Origin: Bifidobacteriaceae bacterium
Lineage (GTDB): Bacteria > Actinomycetota > Actinomycetes > Actinomycetales > WQXJ01
Assembly (NCBI GenBank): GCA_031255075.1
Contig: JAIRTF010000202.1
Location: 1 to 8,988, forward strand
Direction: 5' to 3'
Length of the DNA stretch: 8,988 nt
Positions 1 to 6,057 of this stretch are shown in pieces. The position numbers and the translations under genes were made by a program. The notes beneath the pieces were generated by a model, which was given only the letters and a program-made list of their open reading frames with translations, made no database searches and was not told the DNA's origin. Each line of letters opens with the position of its first letter. Position 1 is the stretch's first letter.

Positions 1-1
1 A

Positions 2-88
2 GCGGCGTTCTATGCACGCCCAGGACGCTACCGCAACCACCCCCAGTTTCGGTACTGGTTCGCGGCGGGGGAACGGCTTCCGGCCTAG
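2..88 (+). CDS. C-terminal tail of an unidentified protein (5' end outside window)
   Basis: Reading from base 2 gives 28 codons ending in TAG at 86-88. The peptide is rich in aromatic and basic residues (it includes FYARPGRYRNHPQFRYWF) and has few of the Pro/Cys/Ser runs typical of spurious frames in GC-rich DNA. The other two forward frames here look like noise. I do not recognise the family from so short a tail. The stop codon lies inside a small palindrome (CCTAG-tt-CTAGG, 84-95). The gene would run in the same direction as the ABC exporter, about 160 bases upstream of it. The reading rests on composition alone, so it is tentative. Confidence 0.4.
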   Translation, partial: AAFYARPGRYRNHPQFRYWFAAGERLPA

Positions 89-252
89 TTCTAGGTTGCC
101 GATGCCGCGCGGACGCCCAAACCCTGAGGTTCCGCAGCCGCCAGGTTCCAACGGCTGGGTCTCCTGCGCCCAAGGGCTGTGCGGCTTTGGCGAACACCCC
201 GCACCTGGCACGGTGAGGCCGCTGGGTGAGTGGCATTGTTGAGGGCATGTCT
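89..252. other. Intergenic region before the ABC exporter
   Basis: No convincing gene lies in this stretch. It holds a modest inverted repeat, CAGCCG (135-140) and CGGCTG (152-157) with an 11-base loop and no T-run, which could be a weak terminator for the gene ending at 88. I found no clear -35/-10 pair. Two Shine-Dalgarno-like strings, GGTGAGG (212-218) and GAGGG (241-245), serve alternative starts of the exporter. Confidence 0.4.
241..245 (+). promoter_or_regulatory. Ribosome binding site favouring the 253 start
   Basis: GAGGG sits seven bases before the ATG at 253, an ideal distance. It is only one base before the alternative ATG at 247, which is too close. The GTG at 226 has its own weaker GGTGAGG at 212-218. 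Confidence 0.45.
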
Positions 253-2139
253 ATGCCCATGGGTGGACCGATGTTCCGTTCGTTCCGCGAAGACCCCTCT
301 GTGGCCAGGCAAAAGATCACCAAGGCAACGCTCAGACGGATCTTCGGCTTTGCTCGTCCCTACCGGCGGACCATTGTTGGTTTTCTGATTCTGATAGCAC
401 TGGACGCCGCTTTGGGGGCGGTCACGCCGTTGGTCTACAGCGCCATCATTGACCGTGGCATCACCCCTGGGCGGACCGGCGTAGTGGTCGGATTGGCTGG
501 GCTGCTGGCTGGGTTTGCGCTGGTCGCGGCCGGATTGGGGATTGCCGAACGGTACTTGTCCGCCCGGATTGGTGAGGGGCTGATCTTTGATCTGCGGACC
601 AAGGTGTTCAACCACGTCCAACAACTCAGCTTGGCGTTCTTCTCCCGTACCCAGACCGGGGCACTGACTCAACGGCTGAACGGTGACGTGTTGGGCGCCC
701 AGCGGGCGTTCACCTCAACGCTGTCCTCGCTGGTGGCCAACACTTTGACGGTGGTGTTTGTGATTGCCGCCATGCTGTCCATGTCCTGGAAGATCACCCT
801 GATCTCGCTGGTGTTGCTGCCGGTGTTCATCGCGCCGGTGCGTTGGGTGGGCCGCAAACTGGCAGCCATTGCCCGCCAGTCGATGGACCTGAATGCGGCC
901 ATGTCCCAGACGATGACTGAACGCTTCTCGGTGGCCGGGGCCGCCTTGGTCAAGACCTATGGCGACCCAGAGTTGGAGGCGGCCAACTATGCGGATGACG
1001 CGGCAGCGGTGCGCGGCATCGGCATCAAGTCAGCGCTGTACGCGAGCGCCTTTCGGATTGGGATGACCCTGGTGGCGTCCATTGCGGTGGCGGTGGTCTA
1101 CGGGCTGGGTGGCTGGCTTTCGATTCGCGGCGAACTGACCGTTGGCGTGGTGGTGGCCCTGGTCACGCTGCTCAACCGGCTATATGGGCCAATCACAGCC
1201 CTGTCCAATGTGCAAGTAGACATCATGACCACGTTGGTTTCATTTGAACGGGTGCTGGAGGTGTTGGACCTTGAACCGCTGGTCAAGGACGCACCAGACG
1301 CCAAGCCGTTGCCCCGGCCAACCGCCCAGACCGAAGCTTCCGAGCAGCCCGCGCTGCGCTTTCGAGATGTTTGGTTCCGTTACCCATCGGCAGCGGAGGT
1401 TTCGCTGGCCTCGCTGGAGGTGGCCCGCCGGGTCGATGACGACCAGCCCACCTGGACCCTCCAGGATGTTTCCTTCGAGGTGCCGCGCGGCCAAATGGTG
1501 GCCTTGGTAGGTCCGTCTGGGGCCGGCAAATCGACCGCGTCGCTGCTGGTCTCCCGGCTTTATGACACCACCAGAGGCGCCGTGGAGTTGAGCGGCCTGA
1601 ATGTCAAAGACCTGACCTTGGCCTCGATCCGGGATGCCGTCGGCGTGGTCACCCAGGACGCCCACCTGTTCCACGCCACCTTGCGTCAGAACCTGCTTTA
1701 CGCCCAGCCCGATGCCGCCGAGGCTGACATCTGGCAGGCTTTGGAACGCGCTCAGGCCGCTTTCGTAGCTGATCTACCTGCGGGTTTGGACACCGTAGTG
1801 GGCGAGCGCGGTTACCGCCTATCAGGTGGGGAACGTCAACGGATCGCCATTGCCCGGCTTTTGTTGAAGGAACCGCAGATCGTGGTGCTGGATGAGGCAA
1901 CCGCCCACCTGGATTCCGAATCGGAGTTAGCGGTCCAGCGGGCTTTGGCTGAGGCGTTGGCGGGGCGGACCGCTTTGGTGATAGCCCACCGTCTGTCAAC
2001 TATTCGGGCGGCATCACAGATCGTGGTCTTGGACCAGGGTCGCGTCGTTGAACGTGGCACCCATTCGGAGTTGCTGGCTGCCGGCGGCCTCTACGCTTCC
2101 CTCTGGCGAGTGCAGTTCACAGAGGCTCATCCCCGCTAA
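253..2139 (+). CDS. ABC exporter half-transporter, fused permease and ATPase
   Basis: This is a 628-residue type IV (ABCB/MsbA-like) half-transporter that would act as a dimer in the cytoplasmic membrane and export an unknown substrate by ATP hydrolysis. Residues 1 to about 320 form the transmembrane domain. The ATPase domain has Walker A GPSGAGKST (Lys about 426), a Q-loop in VVTQDAHLF, the signature LSGGE (about 523-527), Walker B VVLDEAT (Asp about 547, Glu about 548) and the switch His in AHRLS (about 579), so all catalytic motifs are intact. An insertion of roughly 25 residues (containing AAEVSLASLEVARR) lies near the start of the ATPase domain; I recall it from actinobacterial members of the family. 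The N-terminal MGGPMFRSF is also typical. ATG 253 is preferred for its Shine-Dalgarno spacing, with ATG 247 and GTG 226 as alternatives. Substrate is not predictable, and no partner half-transporter or regulator is adjacent. Confidence 0.93.
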   Translation: MPMGGPMFRSFREDPSVARQKITKATLRRIFGFARPYRRTIVGFLILIALDAALGAVTPLVYSAIIDRGITPGRTGVVVGLAGLLAGFALVAAGLGIAERYLSARIGEGLIFDLRTKVFNHVQQLSLAFFSRTQTGALTQRLNGDVLGAQRAFTSTLSSLVANTLTVVFVIAAMLSMSWKITLISLVLLPVFIAPVRWVGRKLAAIARQSMDLNAAMSQTMTERFSVAGAALVKTYGDPELEAANYADDAAAVRGIGIKSALYASAFRIGMTLVASIAVAVVYGLGGWLSIRGELTVGVVVALVTLLNRLYGPITALSNVQVDIMTTLVSFERVLEVLDLEPLVKDAPDAKPLPRPTAQTEASEQPALRFRDVWFRYPSAAEVSLASLEVARRVDDDQPTWTLQDVSFEVPRGQMVALVGPSGAGKSTASLLVSRLYDTTRGAVELSGLNVKDLTLASIRDAVGVVTQDAHLFHATLRQNLLYAQPDAAEADIWQALERAQAAFVADLPAGLDTVVGERGYRLSGGERQRIAIARLLLKEPQIVVLDEATAHLDSESELAVQRALAEALAGRTALVIAHRLSTIRAASQIVVLDQGRVVERGTHSELLAAGGLYASLWRVQFTEAHPR

Positions 2140-2158
2140 CCGCGCGGCGGGGATGAGC
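2125..2158. terminator. Bidirectional terminator hairpin between convergent genes
   Basis: GCTCATCCCCGC (2125-2136) and GCGGGGATGAGC (2147-2158) form a perfect 12-bp stem with a 10-base loop. The left arm ends immediately before the exporter TAA (2137-2139), so the stop lies in the loop. The lipoprotein stop on the other strand is 8 bases beyond the right arm. There is no T-tract on either strand, as is common for actinobacterial terminators. Its position between convergent genes suggests it serves both transcripts. Confidence 0.75.
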
Positions 2159-2166
2159 GGTCTGGG

Positions 2167-3270
2167 CTAGTGCAGTTCCAGTTCCGCCAGCAACTGGTCC
2201 AGTTCGGTCTTGTGTGAATCGACGAAGCGTTGCTCTACGGCGCGCTGGATTTCGATGTACCGGCTCAAGTAGTCGGTCTGAACGCGACACTGGTAGTCCG
2301 CAACAGCAATGGTGATCTCGGGCTGCGAACCTGTCAAAGACCGCTGGTCAAGCGGCAACGTGTAGGGGTCAGCCTCTGCGCTGGCTACCGTCCCGTCGGC
2401 GGCTGTGCGGATGGCCAAATCCATGGCGGCGAATGGCGAACCAGCCACGCCCACGCCGCCGATGACCATCAGATCGGCATCAATCTGGTCCCGCATGCAG
2501 GCTATCCATTCGTCGTTCAAAGCGATCAACTCCGACTCTTGAAGCATTCCGACCCGGATTGCCTGGCCCATCGCCCCCAGCAAGTCCCCGTGGGTAGTCA
2601 GCGGCGAATCTTCTATTAGGCTCGCCGCCGGATCGGGGAAGGCTTCCCAGGTGGCGCCTGTGCAGCCAGCTATCTCGGGCGAATCGAGGCCGGTGCCGGT
2701 CTCATGCACAGCGTATTCGGGGCCCCACAGCGCGGCATCGTAGGACTGTTTGGCGGCTTCACTAAGTGCGTCGCGGTATTCGCCGTTCGGATCTGGGGCG
2801 CCCTCCGCGCTGGGCAGTTTGCGGGCGGCCATGACGCCATAGCCGAACCGCGTCACCTGATCTTCATCGGCTGACAGCTTCGGTACCGCCAGCAAGTGGT
2901 TCGGCTGGGTCAGGGGGTTCCCGCCGGCCACGCCCGCGTCTTCCATTGGGAAGTAGCCGAATCCGCTGGCCTTCATGCACGCGGCGATGGAATCCTCCTG
3001 CTGGACAGCCCAATCGGTGCTCAGGCCCTCAGCGGCGGCCACATGGGCGTCGGTTGCGAGTTGAACAGCCGCGTAGTACCGCTCGAACGGCATCCCTTCG
3101 GGAGGATTCGTCCAATAGGAGGCCCCTGGTGCCCCGCCCTGGTTGGATGCGGAAGGGCCGGCCTGGCTCGGGTCTGGCGACTGCTCCTCATCTGGGGTGT
3201 GGCAGGCAGCTAGGCCGCTGACCAGCGTCATGACGGCCAAACCAGCCAGCAGTTTGTGGTTGCGACCCAT
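2167..3270 (-). CDS. Secreted lipoprotein with four conserved-looking cysteines, function unknown
   Basis: This is a 367-residue protein with a clear lipoprotein signal peptide: a basic start (MGRNHK), a hydrophobic core and the lipobox LAAC with Cys23. It is followed by a low-complexity Pro/Ser/Gly/Gln linker (about 25-50), so the mature protein should be anchored on the outer face of the membrane. The body has four cysteines (98, 203, 258, 328). Two lie in similar settings, IAACMKASGFGYFP and EWIACMRDQ, suggesting two disulfides or a duplicated half-domain. I recall similar 'CM..GF.Y' secreted proteins from actinobacteria, but no named function. The start at 3270 was chosen because it places the signal peptide at the N-terminus. 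The frame stays open upstream to an ATG at 3369, but that extension is hydrophilic and partly a translation of the parS-like site. No strong Shine-Dalgarno is visible. Confidence 0.8.
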   Translation of the reverse strand: MGRNHKLLAGLAVMTLVSGLAACHTPDEEQSPDPSQAGPSASNQGGAPGASYWTNPPEGMPFERYYAAVQLATDAHVAAAEGLSTDWAVQQEDSIAACMKASGFGYFPMEDAGVAGGNPLTQPNHLLAVPKLSADEDQVTRFGYGVMAARKLPSAEGAPDPNGEYRDALSEAAKQSYDAALWGPEYAVHETGTGLDSPEIAGCTGATWEAFPDPAASLIEDSPLTTHGDLLGAMGQAIRVGMLQESELIALNDEWIACMRDQIDADLMVIGGVGVAGSPFAAMDLAIRTAADGTVASAEADPYTLPLDQRSLTGSQPEITIAVADYQCRVQTDYLSRYIEIQRAVEQRFVDSHKTELDQLLAELELH

Positions 3271-3286
3271 TGAGGCTTGGTTGACC

Positions 3287-3300
3287 GTTTCGCGTGAAAC
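3287..3300. promoter_or_regulatory. parS-like ParB-binding site
   Basis: GTTTCGCGTGAAAC differs by one base from the widely conserved chromosomal parS core GTTTCACGTGAAAC, which is bound by ParB in chromosome segregation. It lies 17-30 bases upstream of the lipoprotein ATG, in the presumed leader or promoter region. A match this good is very unlikely by chance in 9 kb. The alternative is an operator for another regulator with a similar palindrome. No second copy is visible in the window. Confidence 0.6.
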
Positions 3301-3562
3301 GTGCCGCCGGGCGGGCTGTCTGCTGAGGTCGGCATGACCTTGGAACTGCGGTGCTGGATCCTGATACATGAAACAACCACCTTCTGGCCCAATTGCGGCG
3401 GCCCGCCGCCTGCTGGTTCGGTGTCAACCCGGCCCAAGCCGTCCGCCGCCAACACGCCAGTGCGGGCGCTCCGGGGCCAGGCCACGCAATCGAAAGGCTA
3501 ACACGTCCCACCTTTCCGCCGGCCGATGCCGCTTTGACCTAGCGACGTCTAGACTCATCTTC
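3301..3562. other. Divergent intergenic region
   Basis: This stretch separates the minus-strand lipoprotein from the plus-strand DUF3791/DUF3990 operon and must hold promoters for both. It contains a GC-only inverted repeat (GCGGCGG at 3395-3401, CCGCCGC at 3403-3409). I see no supported gene: frames open across it encode Pro/Arg-rich sequence without domain character. Confidence 0.5.
3550..3562 (+). promoter_or_regulatory. Possible leaderless promoter -10 element
   Basis: TAGACT (3550-3555) fits the TANNNT -10 pattern and ends 7 bases before the ATG at 3563. That is the spacing expected when transcription starts at the initiation codon, as in many actinobacterial leaderless mRNAs. The absence of a Shine-Dalgarno before this ATG agrees. 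No good -35 is present at the usual distance; TTGACC at 3534-3539 is too close. Confidence 0.4.
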
Positions 3563-3811
3563 ATGCGCAGGGCGAGCACCGCAGCTACAGATGGCGTGCA
3601 GCAGCAGAAGGCACGCTATATGGTGGCCGCCGTCTCAGAGTTCGCTCGCTATGCCAACCTCCCGCCAAAGCAGGCACACCGCTACCTGGCCGACCACCGC
3701 GCCATTCAGTTCCTGGACGAGCACTACGAGGTGGAGCACCTTCTTTCGTTCGACGACGTGGTGGCGGACCTCATCAAGATTGCGGCTCAATCTGGCGGGA
3801 CGATCCGTTGA
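3563..3811 (+). CDS. DUF3791-like small protein, putative antitoxin or partner
   Basis: This 82-residue soluble protein resembles the DUF3791 family from memory. It has a helix around MVAAVSEFAR, a short linker with LPPKQAHRYL, then the typical AIQFLDEHYEVEHLLSFDDVV pattern (about 48-67), which corresponds to the family's 'YG..FL.e.Yd..H....d.vi.di' stretch. DUF3791 genes are often found beside DUF3990 genes, and that is the case here: its TGA overlaps the next gene's TTG start by four bases, implying translational coupling. The small-first order with overlap is classic for an antitoxin-toxin pair, but that role is inference. The start at 3563 is supported by the leaderless -10 element. A GTG at 3597 is an alternative, and frame extension back to 3368 is not credible. 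No DNA-binding motif is obvious. Confidence 0.7.
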   Translation: MRRASTAATDGVQQQKARYMVAAVSEFARYANLPPKQAHRYLADHRAIQFLDEHYEVEHLLSFDDVVADLIKIAAQSGGTIR

Positions 3812-4293
3812 TCCTCTATCACGGATCCAACGTGGTGGTACCAGCGGCGAACCTGGCGAAGTGCCGCCCCTTCAAGGATTTCGGCAAGGGCCTGTATTTG
3901 TCAGACAACCAATCACACGCTCGGCAGATGGCGCTGCGAACCACCAGGATCTACGGCGGCTCTCCCACTGTCAGTGTGTTCGAGTTCGACGAGCTAGCGG
4001 CCGCAAAGCTGGGCGTTCGGCGATTCGACGGCCCTACCCAAGAATGGGCCGAATTTGTCCTCAACAACCGGTCAAGGAGCTTCACGGACTTTGACCACCC
4101 AAACAGCAATCATGACGCCAAGTACGACGTTGTGGTGGGGCCGATCGCCGATGACGACATCGCCCTGCTGTTTCGCCAGTTCGAGAGTGGACTCATTGAC
4201 CTGAGCATCCTCGCGCGAGGCCTGGAGTTCCGTGAATTATCTGTTCAACACTCCTTTCATACTTCTGCGGGGACCGCGACGCTTTTGAGGTAA
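3808..4293 (+). CDS. DUF3990-like ADP-ribosyltransferase-fold protein, putative toxin
   Basis: This 161-residue protein begins at a TTG embedded in the upstream stop codon. The sequence fits DUF3990, a family I recall being assigned to the ADP-ribosyltransferase superfamily. It opens with ILYHGS (His5), followed by DFGKGLYLSDNQSHA (Tyr30), which closely echoes the PARP-type GKGIYFAD motif. Later come QEWAEFVLNNR (Glu79) and YDVVVGPIADDD (106-117). His5, Tyr30 and Glu79 are plausible H-Y-E-type NAD-binding and catalytic residues, so activity may be retained. The C-terminal SFHT segment (149-152) matches how family members usually end, so it looks full length. It would modify a cytoplasmic target, unknown here. 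Its last codons overlap the start of homology to a HlyD remnant in another frame, so the final about 8 residues may be encoded by the invaded sequence. The fold is fairly secure; the toxin role is inferred from operon layout. Confidence 0.8.
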   Translation: MILYHGSNVVVPAANLAKCRPFKDFGKGLYLSDNQSHARQMALRTTRIYGGSPTVSVFEFDELAAAKLGVRRFDGPTQEWAEFVLNNRSRSFTDFDHPNSNHDAKYDVVVGPIADDDIALLFRQFESGLIDLSILARGLEFRELSVQHSFHTSAGTATLLR

Positions 4294-4745
4294 GTCAGGC
4301 AGTCTTATCCGCCCCCATCGCCGGGGTGATTGACTTGGTGAGCGAACTGCGGGCCGGCGACCACCTCGAGGCAGGCCAGGAGGTGTTCTGGGTGGTGCCG
4401 CCCGGCGGTGGGGACGTTCTCGCCCAAGTCGCCATGGAGCCGCAGATGGCTGCGGTGGTTTCGGAAGGGAGCAAGATCTCTTGCCGATTGCCAGACATGC
4501 CAGGAACCGTGAAGGGCTCTGCCGAGTGCTGGGTGGACCACGTTTCGGCGGCCCCCAGGAACTCGGAGGATGGGTTCGTCTACTATCTGGTTCAGTTGCG
4601 GATCGAAACCATTTCGACAACGGGAGGGCCGGACGGCACTGCCGCGGCGCTTCCAGGCGTCCCAGTGAGTGTAACTGTCATCACCAGGGAGGTTTCGGCG
4701 CTCAGGTGGTTGGGAGAAAGGATCGGTCTAGTGGATGGGCCTTGA
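4281..4745 (+). pseudogene. HlyD-family membrane fusion protein, C-terminal remnant
   Basis: An open frame of about 154 codons ends at TGA 4743-4745 and reads as the C-terminal half of a HlyD-type periplasmic adaptor. It has the second half of the lipoyl-like domain (VLSAPIAGVI, then GDHLEAGQEVFWVVPP), a beta-barrel region with a G..I.CRLPD pattern, YYLVQLRIE, and the closing VPVSVTVITREVSALRWLGERI that usually precedes the end of such proteins. The N-terminal membrane helix, coiled coil and first lipoyl half are missing; normal family members have around 350-450 residues. The recognisable homology begins at the 3' end of the DUF3990 gene and in a different frame. The only starts are internal, such as GTG 4326, without a good Shine-Dalgarno. 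It is probably a truncated relic, though a short coupled product cannot be excluded. The preserved frame suggests recent truncation. Confidence 0.65.
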
Positions 4746-4786
4746 CCATCGCCCAGCGGCAGGGCAGGGGTATGCTTGGCCGGATT

Positions 4787-4801
4787 CGGGCCCAAGGCCC
4801 G
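4787..4801 (+). terminator. Possible short terminator hairpin
   Basis: CGGGCC (4787-4792) and GGCCCG (4796-4801) form a 6-bp GC stem with a 3-base loop, about 40 bases after the HlyD remnant stop and before the protease gene. There is no T-tract, so function is uncertain. Confidence 0.3.
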
Positions 4802-4894
4802 GCCTGGGGTCCTACCAGTCGCCACGAGCAGGCAGGGAGCCTTCGCTGGCGCTGCGTTCGGCCGTATTGATCGTTTGGTAGCGGGGGTGTGTGA

Positions 4895-5596
4895 GTGTTT
4901 GATGTGGCGTATTTCGCTGCTTGGGTAGGCGTCTGTTTACTCACTTTAGTTGTCCATGAGGCCGGTCATGTTATTGCTGCTAGAGCCTGTGGTTGGACCG
5001 TTTCGTGGTGGATGCTGCTCGGTGGCGTGGGTGGCAGGGACCGAAAGGCCGGTTCCCATGAACAGAACTCGTTGCCGCTGGCCTACCGGGTTGGTGCGGT
5101 GGCGAGTGTACCTGGGCCGACGGCCCGCGAAGTGCGGTGGCATTTCCCGCTGGTTGTAGCTGGTGGCGTCATCGCTCCGCTGGTCATGGCAGTGGTGTTC
5201 ATCGTAGTCGGAGTGGTTGTTGACGAGTGGACTGTTTGGGTCATGGCATTGATCCCGTTGGCGAACGCGGTCGCTACTGGTGTGCCGATGCGGTTCGGTG
5301 CCCAGTCCAACGATGGCATGAGGTTCTTCGCTCTGGTTCGAGGCGGAGATGCGGAGAGGGTAGAGCGGATCAAGTTGAAGATCGCCGCTATGGGTACATA
5401 CGGGCAGGAGATGGACTTGCCTGCCGATGAGTTGGACTTGCTGGTCAAATCGGATGACCCGGTGGCGCGCTATATGGGGTTGAAGCTGGCGTTGGTGGGC
5501 GCCGGGGAGTCGACAGACGCGGATCAGGCTGGAGAACTGGCAGCCCTCATCCGCGGCAGCCGTTTGCTACAACGGCTCGAAACAATGAGCGGGTAA
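4895..5596 (+). CDS. Small M50/site-2-protease-like membrane metallopeptidase
   Basis: This 233-residue protein has several membrane segments (about 5-20, 85-108 and 113-130). The first ends in HEAGH (21-25), the zinc-binding HExxH of M50 intramembrane proteases, with Glu22 as the expected catalytic residue. A second motif, SNDGMRFF (138-145), follows the last membrane segment. It corresponds to the (N/L)DG motif whose Asp (here 140) is the third zinc ligand. Both halves of the active site are therefore present. The remaining about 90 residues are hydrophilic and probably cytoplasmic, with no recognised domain. Start GTG 4895 follows GGGGG (4883-4887) at a suitable distance. The substrate is unknown: regulated proteolysis of a membrane protein or maturation of an exported peptide are both possible, the latter hinted at by the adjacent HlyD remnant. 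The first part is AT-richer than its neighbours (29 G/C of 60 at 4921-4980). Confidence 0.75.
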   Translation: MFDVAYFAAWVGVCLLTLVVHEAGHVIAARACGWTVSWWMLLGGVGGRDRKAGSHEQNSLPLAYRVGAVASVPGPTAREVRWHFPLVVAGGVIAPLVMAVVFIVVGVVVDEWTVWVMALIPLANAVATGVPMRFGAQSNDGMRFFALVRGGDAERVERIKLKIAAMGTYGQEMDLPADELDLLVKSDDPVARYMGLKLALVGAGESTDADQAGELAALIRGSRLLQRLETMSG

Positions 5597-5602
5597 GCAA
5601 CC

Positions 5603-5639
5603 GTCCGCAGCCAACCAAGACTGCGGACTCGCCAGTCTT
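5603..5639 (+). terminator. Terminator region after the M50 gene, two competing hairpins
   Basis: GTCCGCAG (5603-5610) pairs perfectly with CTGCGGAC (5621-5628) across a 10-base loop, starting 6 bases after the stop codon. AAGACTG (5617-5623) can instead pair with CAGTCTT (5633-5639), using part of the same bases, followed by a short pyrimidine run. The first stem is the better terminator candidate, and the two cannot form together. Confidence 0.6.
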
Positions 5640-5640
5640 C

Positions 5641-5990
5641 TTGGAGCAGGCGGTGGGGGCGGCGTGGAGCATCAGGGCGCCGATGCCGGGCACGCCTAGG
5701 CGGGCAGCTCGGGCCAGGCCAGAGAGGGTCAGGGCTGGTCCAAGGCCACGGTAGGCGTCATCAACGGCCCGGTAGGCAATCGGCGAATCAGTCCAAAAGG
5801 TCACCGCACACCGGCCGATGCCGCGCCCATCTCGGTCCCGGACCAGCAACGGGTTGGAGTTCAGCCCAGTAGACAACGGATGGGTTCGCTTCAACAGGGG
5901 ATCCTCATGGCGGACCTGGCCGCCGCGAAAACGCCGGTCGGGGTAAAGGCGTTGAACCAGACCCAACCATTCGGCCGCCCTTTGAATGGT
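5641..5990 (-). pseudogene. Degraded GNAT-like acetyltransferase
   Basis: A minus-strand frame open from 6113 to 5547 has coding-like codon use in its middle. It reads there as a possible GNAT N-acetyltransferase: an N-terminal helix with LVQRLYPD, a strand with LLVRDRDGRGIG, then AVDDAYRGLGPALTLSGLARAARLGV. That last stretch resembles GNAT motif A (V..yRG.G.a..L....l..A...G), the acetyl-CoA pyrophosphate loop. The final motif B part (N..M...N..LGF) is missing, and the frame instead runs through the M50 terminator into that gene's 3' end. Upstream, the frame crosses the aceB terminators and has no ATG or GTG in a sensible place; only TTG codons are available. It is therefore most likely a remnant. 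It could also be an unrecognised intact gene with a TTG start, or a chance open frame. Confidence 0.35.
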
Positions 5991-5992
5991 TT

Positions 5993-6032
5993 GGGCGGGC
6001 CCGGTCAAGGCACGCGAAGACCGGACCCGCCC
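5993..6032 (-). terminator. Strong terminator hairpin downstream of aceB
   Basis: GGGCGGGCCCGGTC (5993-6006) and GACCGGACCCGCCC (6019-6032) pair over 14 positions, with one G-U type mismatch and a 12-base loop. It lies 20 bases past the malate synthase stop codon on the minus strand. Confidence 0.7.
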
Positions 6033-6035
6033 GAA

Positions 6036-6057
6036 ATCTGAGCCGGAAAACTCAGAT
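6036..6057 (-). terminator. Second hairpin overlapping the aceB stop codon
   Basis: ATCTGAG (6036-6042) and CTCAGAT (6051-6057) form a perfect 7-bp stem with an 8-base loop. Read on the minus strand it begins in the last sense codon, includes the TGA (6054-6052) and is followed by a short T-run (TTTC). With the larger hairpin just beyond it, it makes a tandem terminator or 3'-end stabiliser. Confidence 0.55.

Noticed and set aside
91..672. 193-codon minus-strand open frame opposite the ABC exporter 5' region
   Set aside because: It overlaps the exporter's transmembrane domain; the Pro/Gln/Arg/Gly-rich translation has no domain character.
3271..3369. N-terminal extension of the lipoprotein frame to an ATG at 3369
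   Set aside because: It would bury the signal peptide behind 33 hydrophilic residues, part of which is simply the translated parS-like site.
3534..3561. TTGACC (3534-3539) with CATCTT (3556-3561) as a sigma-70-type promoter
   Set aside because: The spacing is acceptable (16 bases) but the -10 match is poor and transcription would begin inside the gene, past the preferred ATG.
3368..3562. Upstream extension of the DUF3791-like frame
   Set aside because: The encoded segment is Pro/Arg-rich with no family similarity, and the ATG at 3563 has a -10 element at leaderless spacing.
4237..4620. 127-codon minus-strand frame opposite the HlyD remnant
   Set aside because: Its Pro/Arg/Ser-rich composition and full overlap with a frame showing clear HlyD motifs mark it as a shadow.
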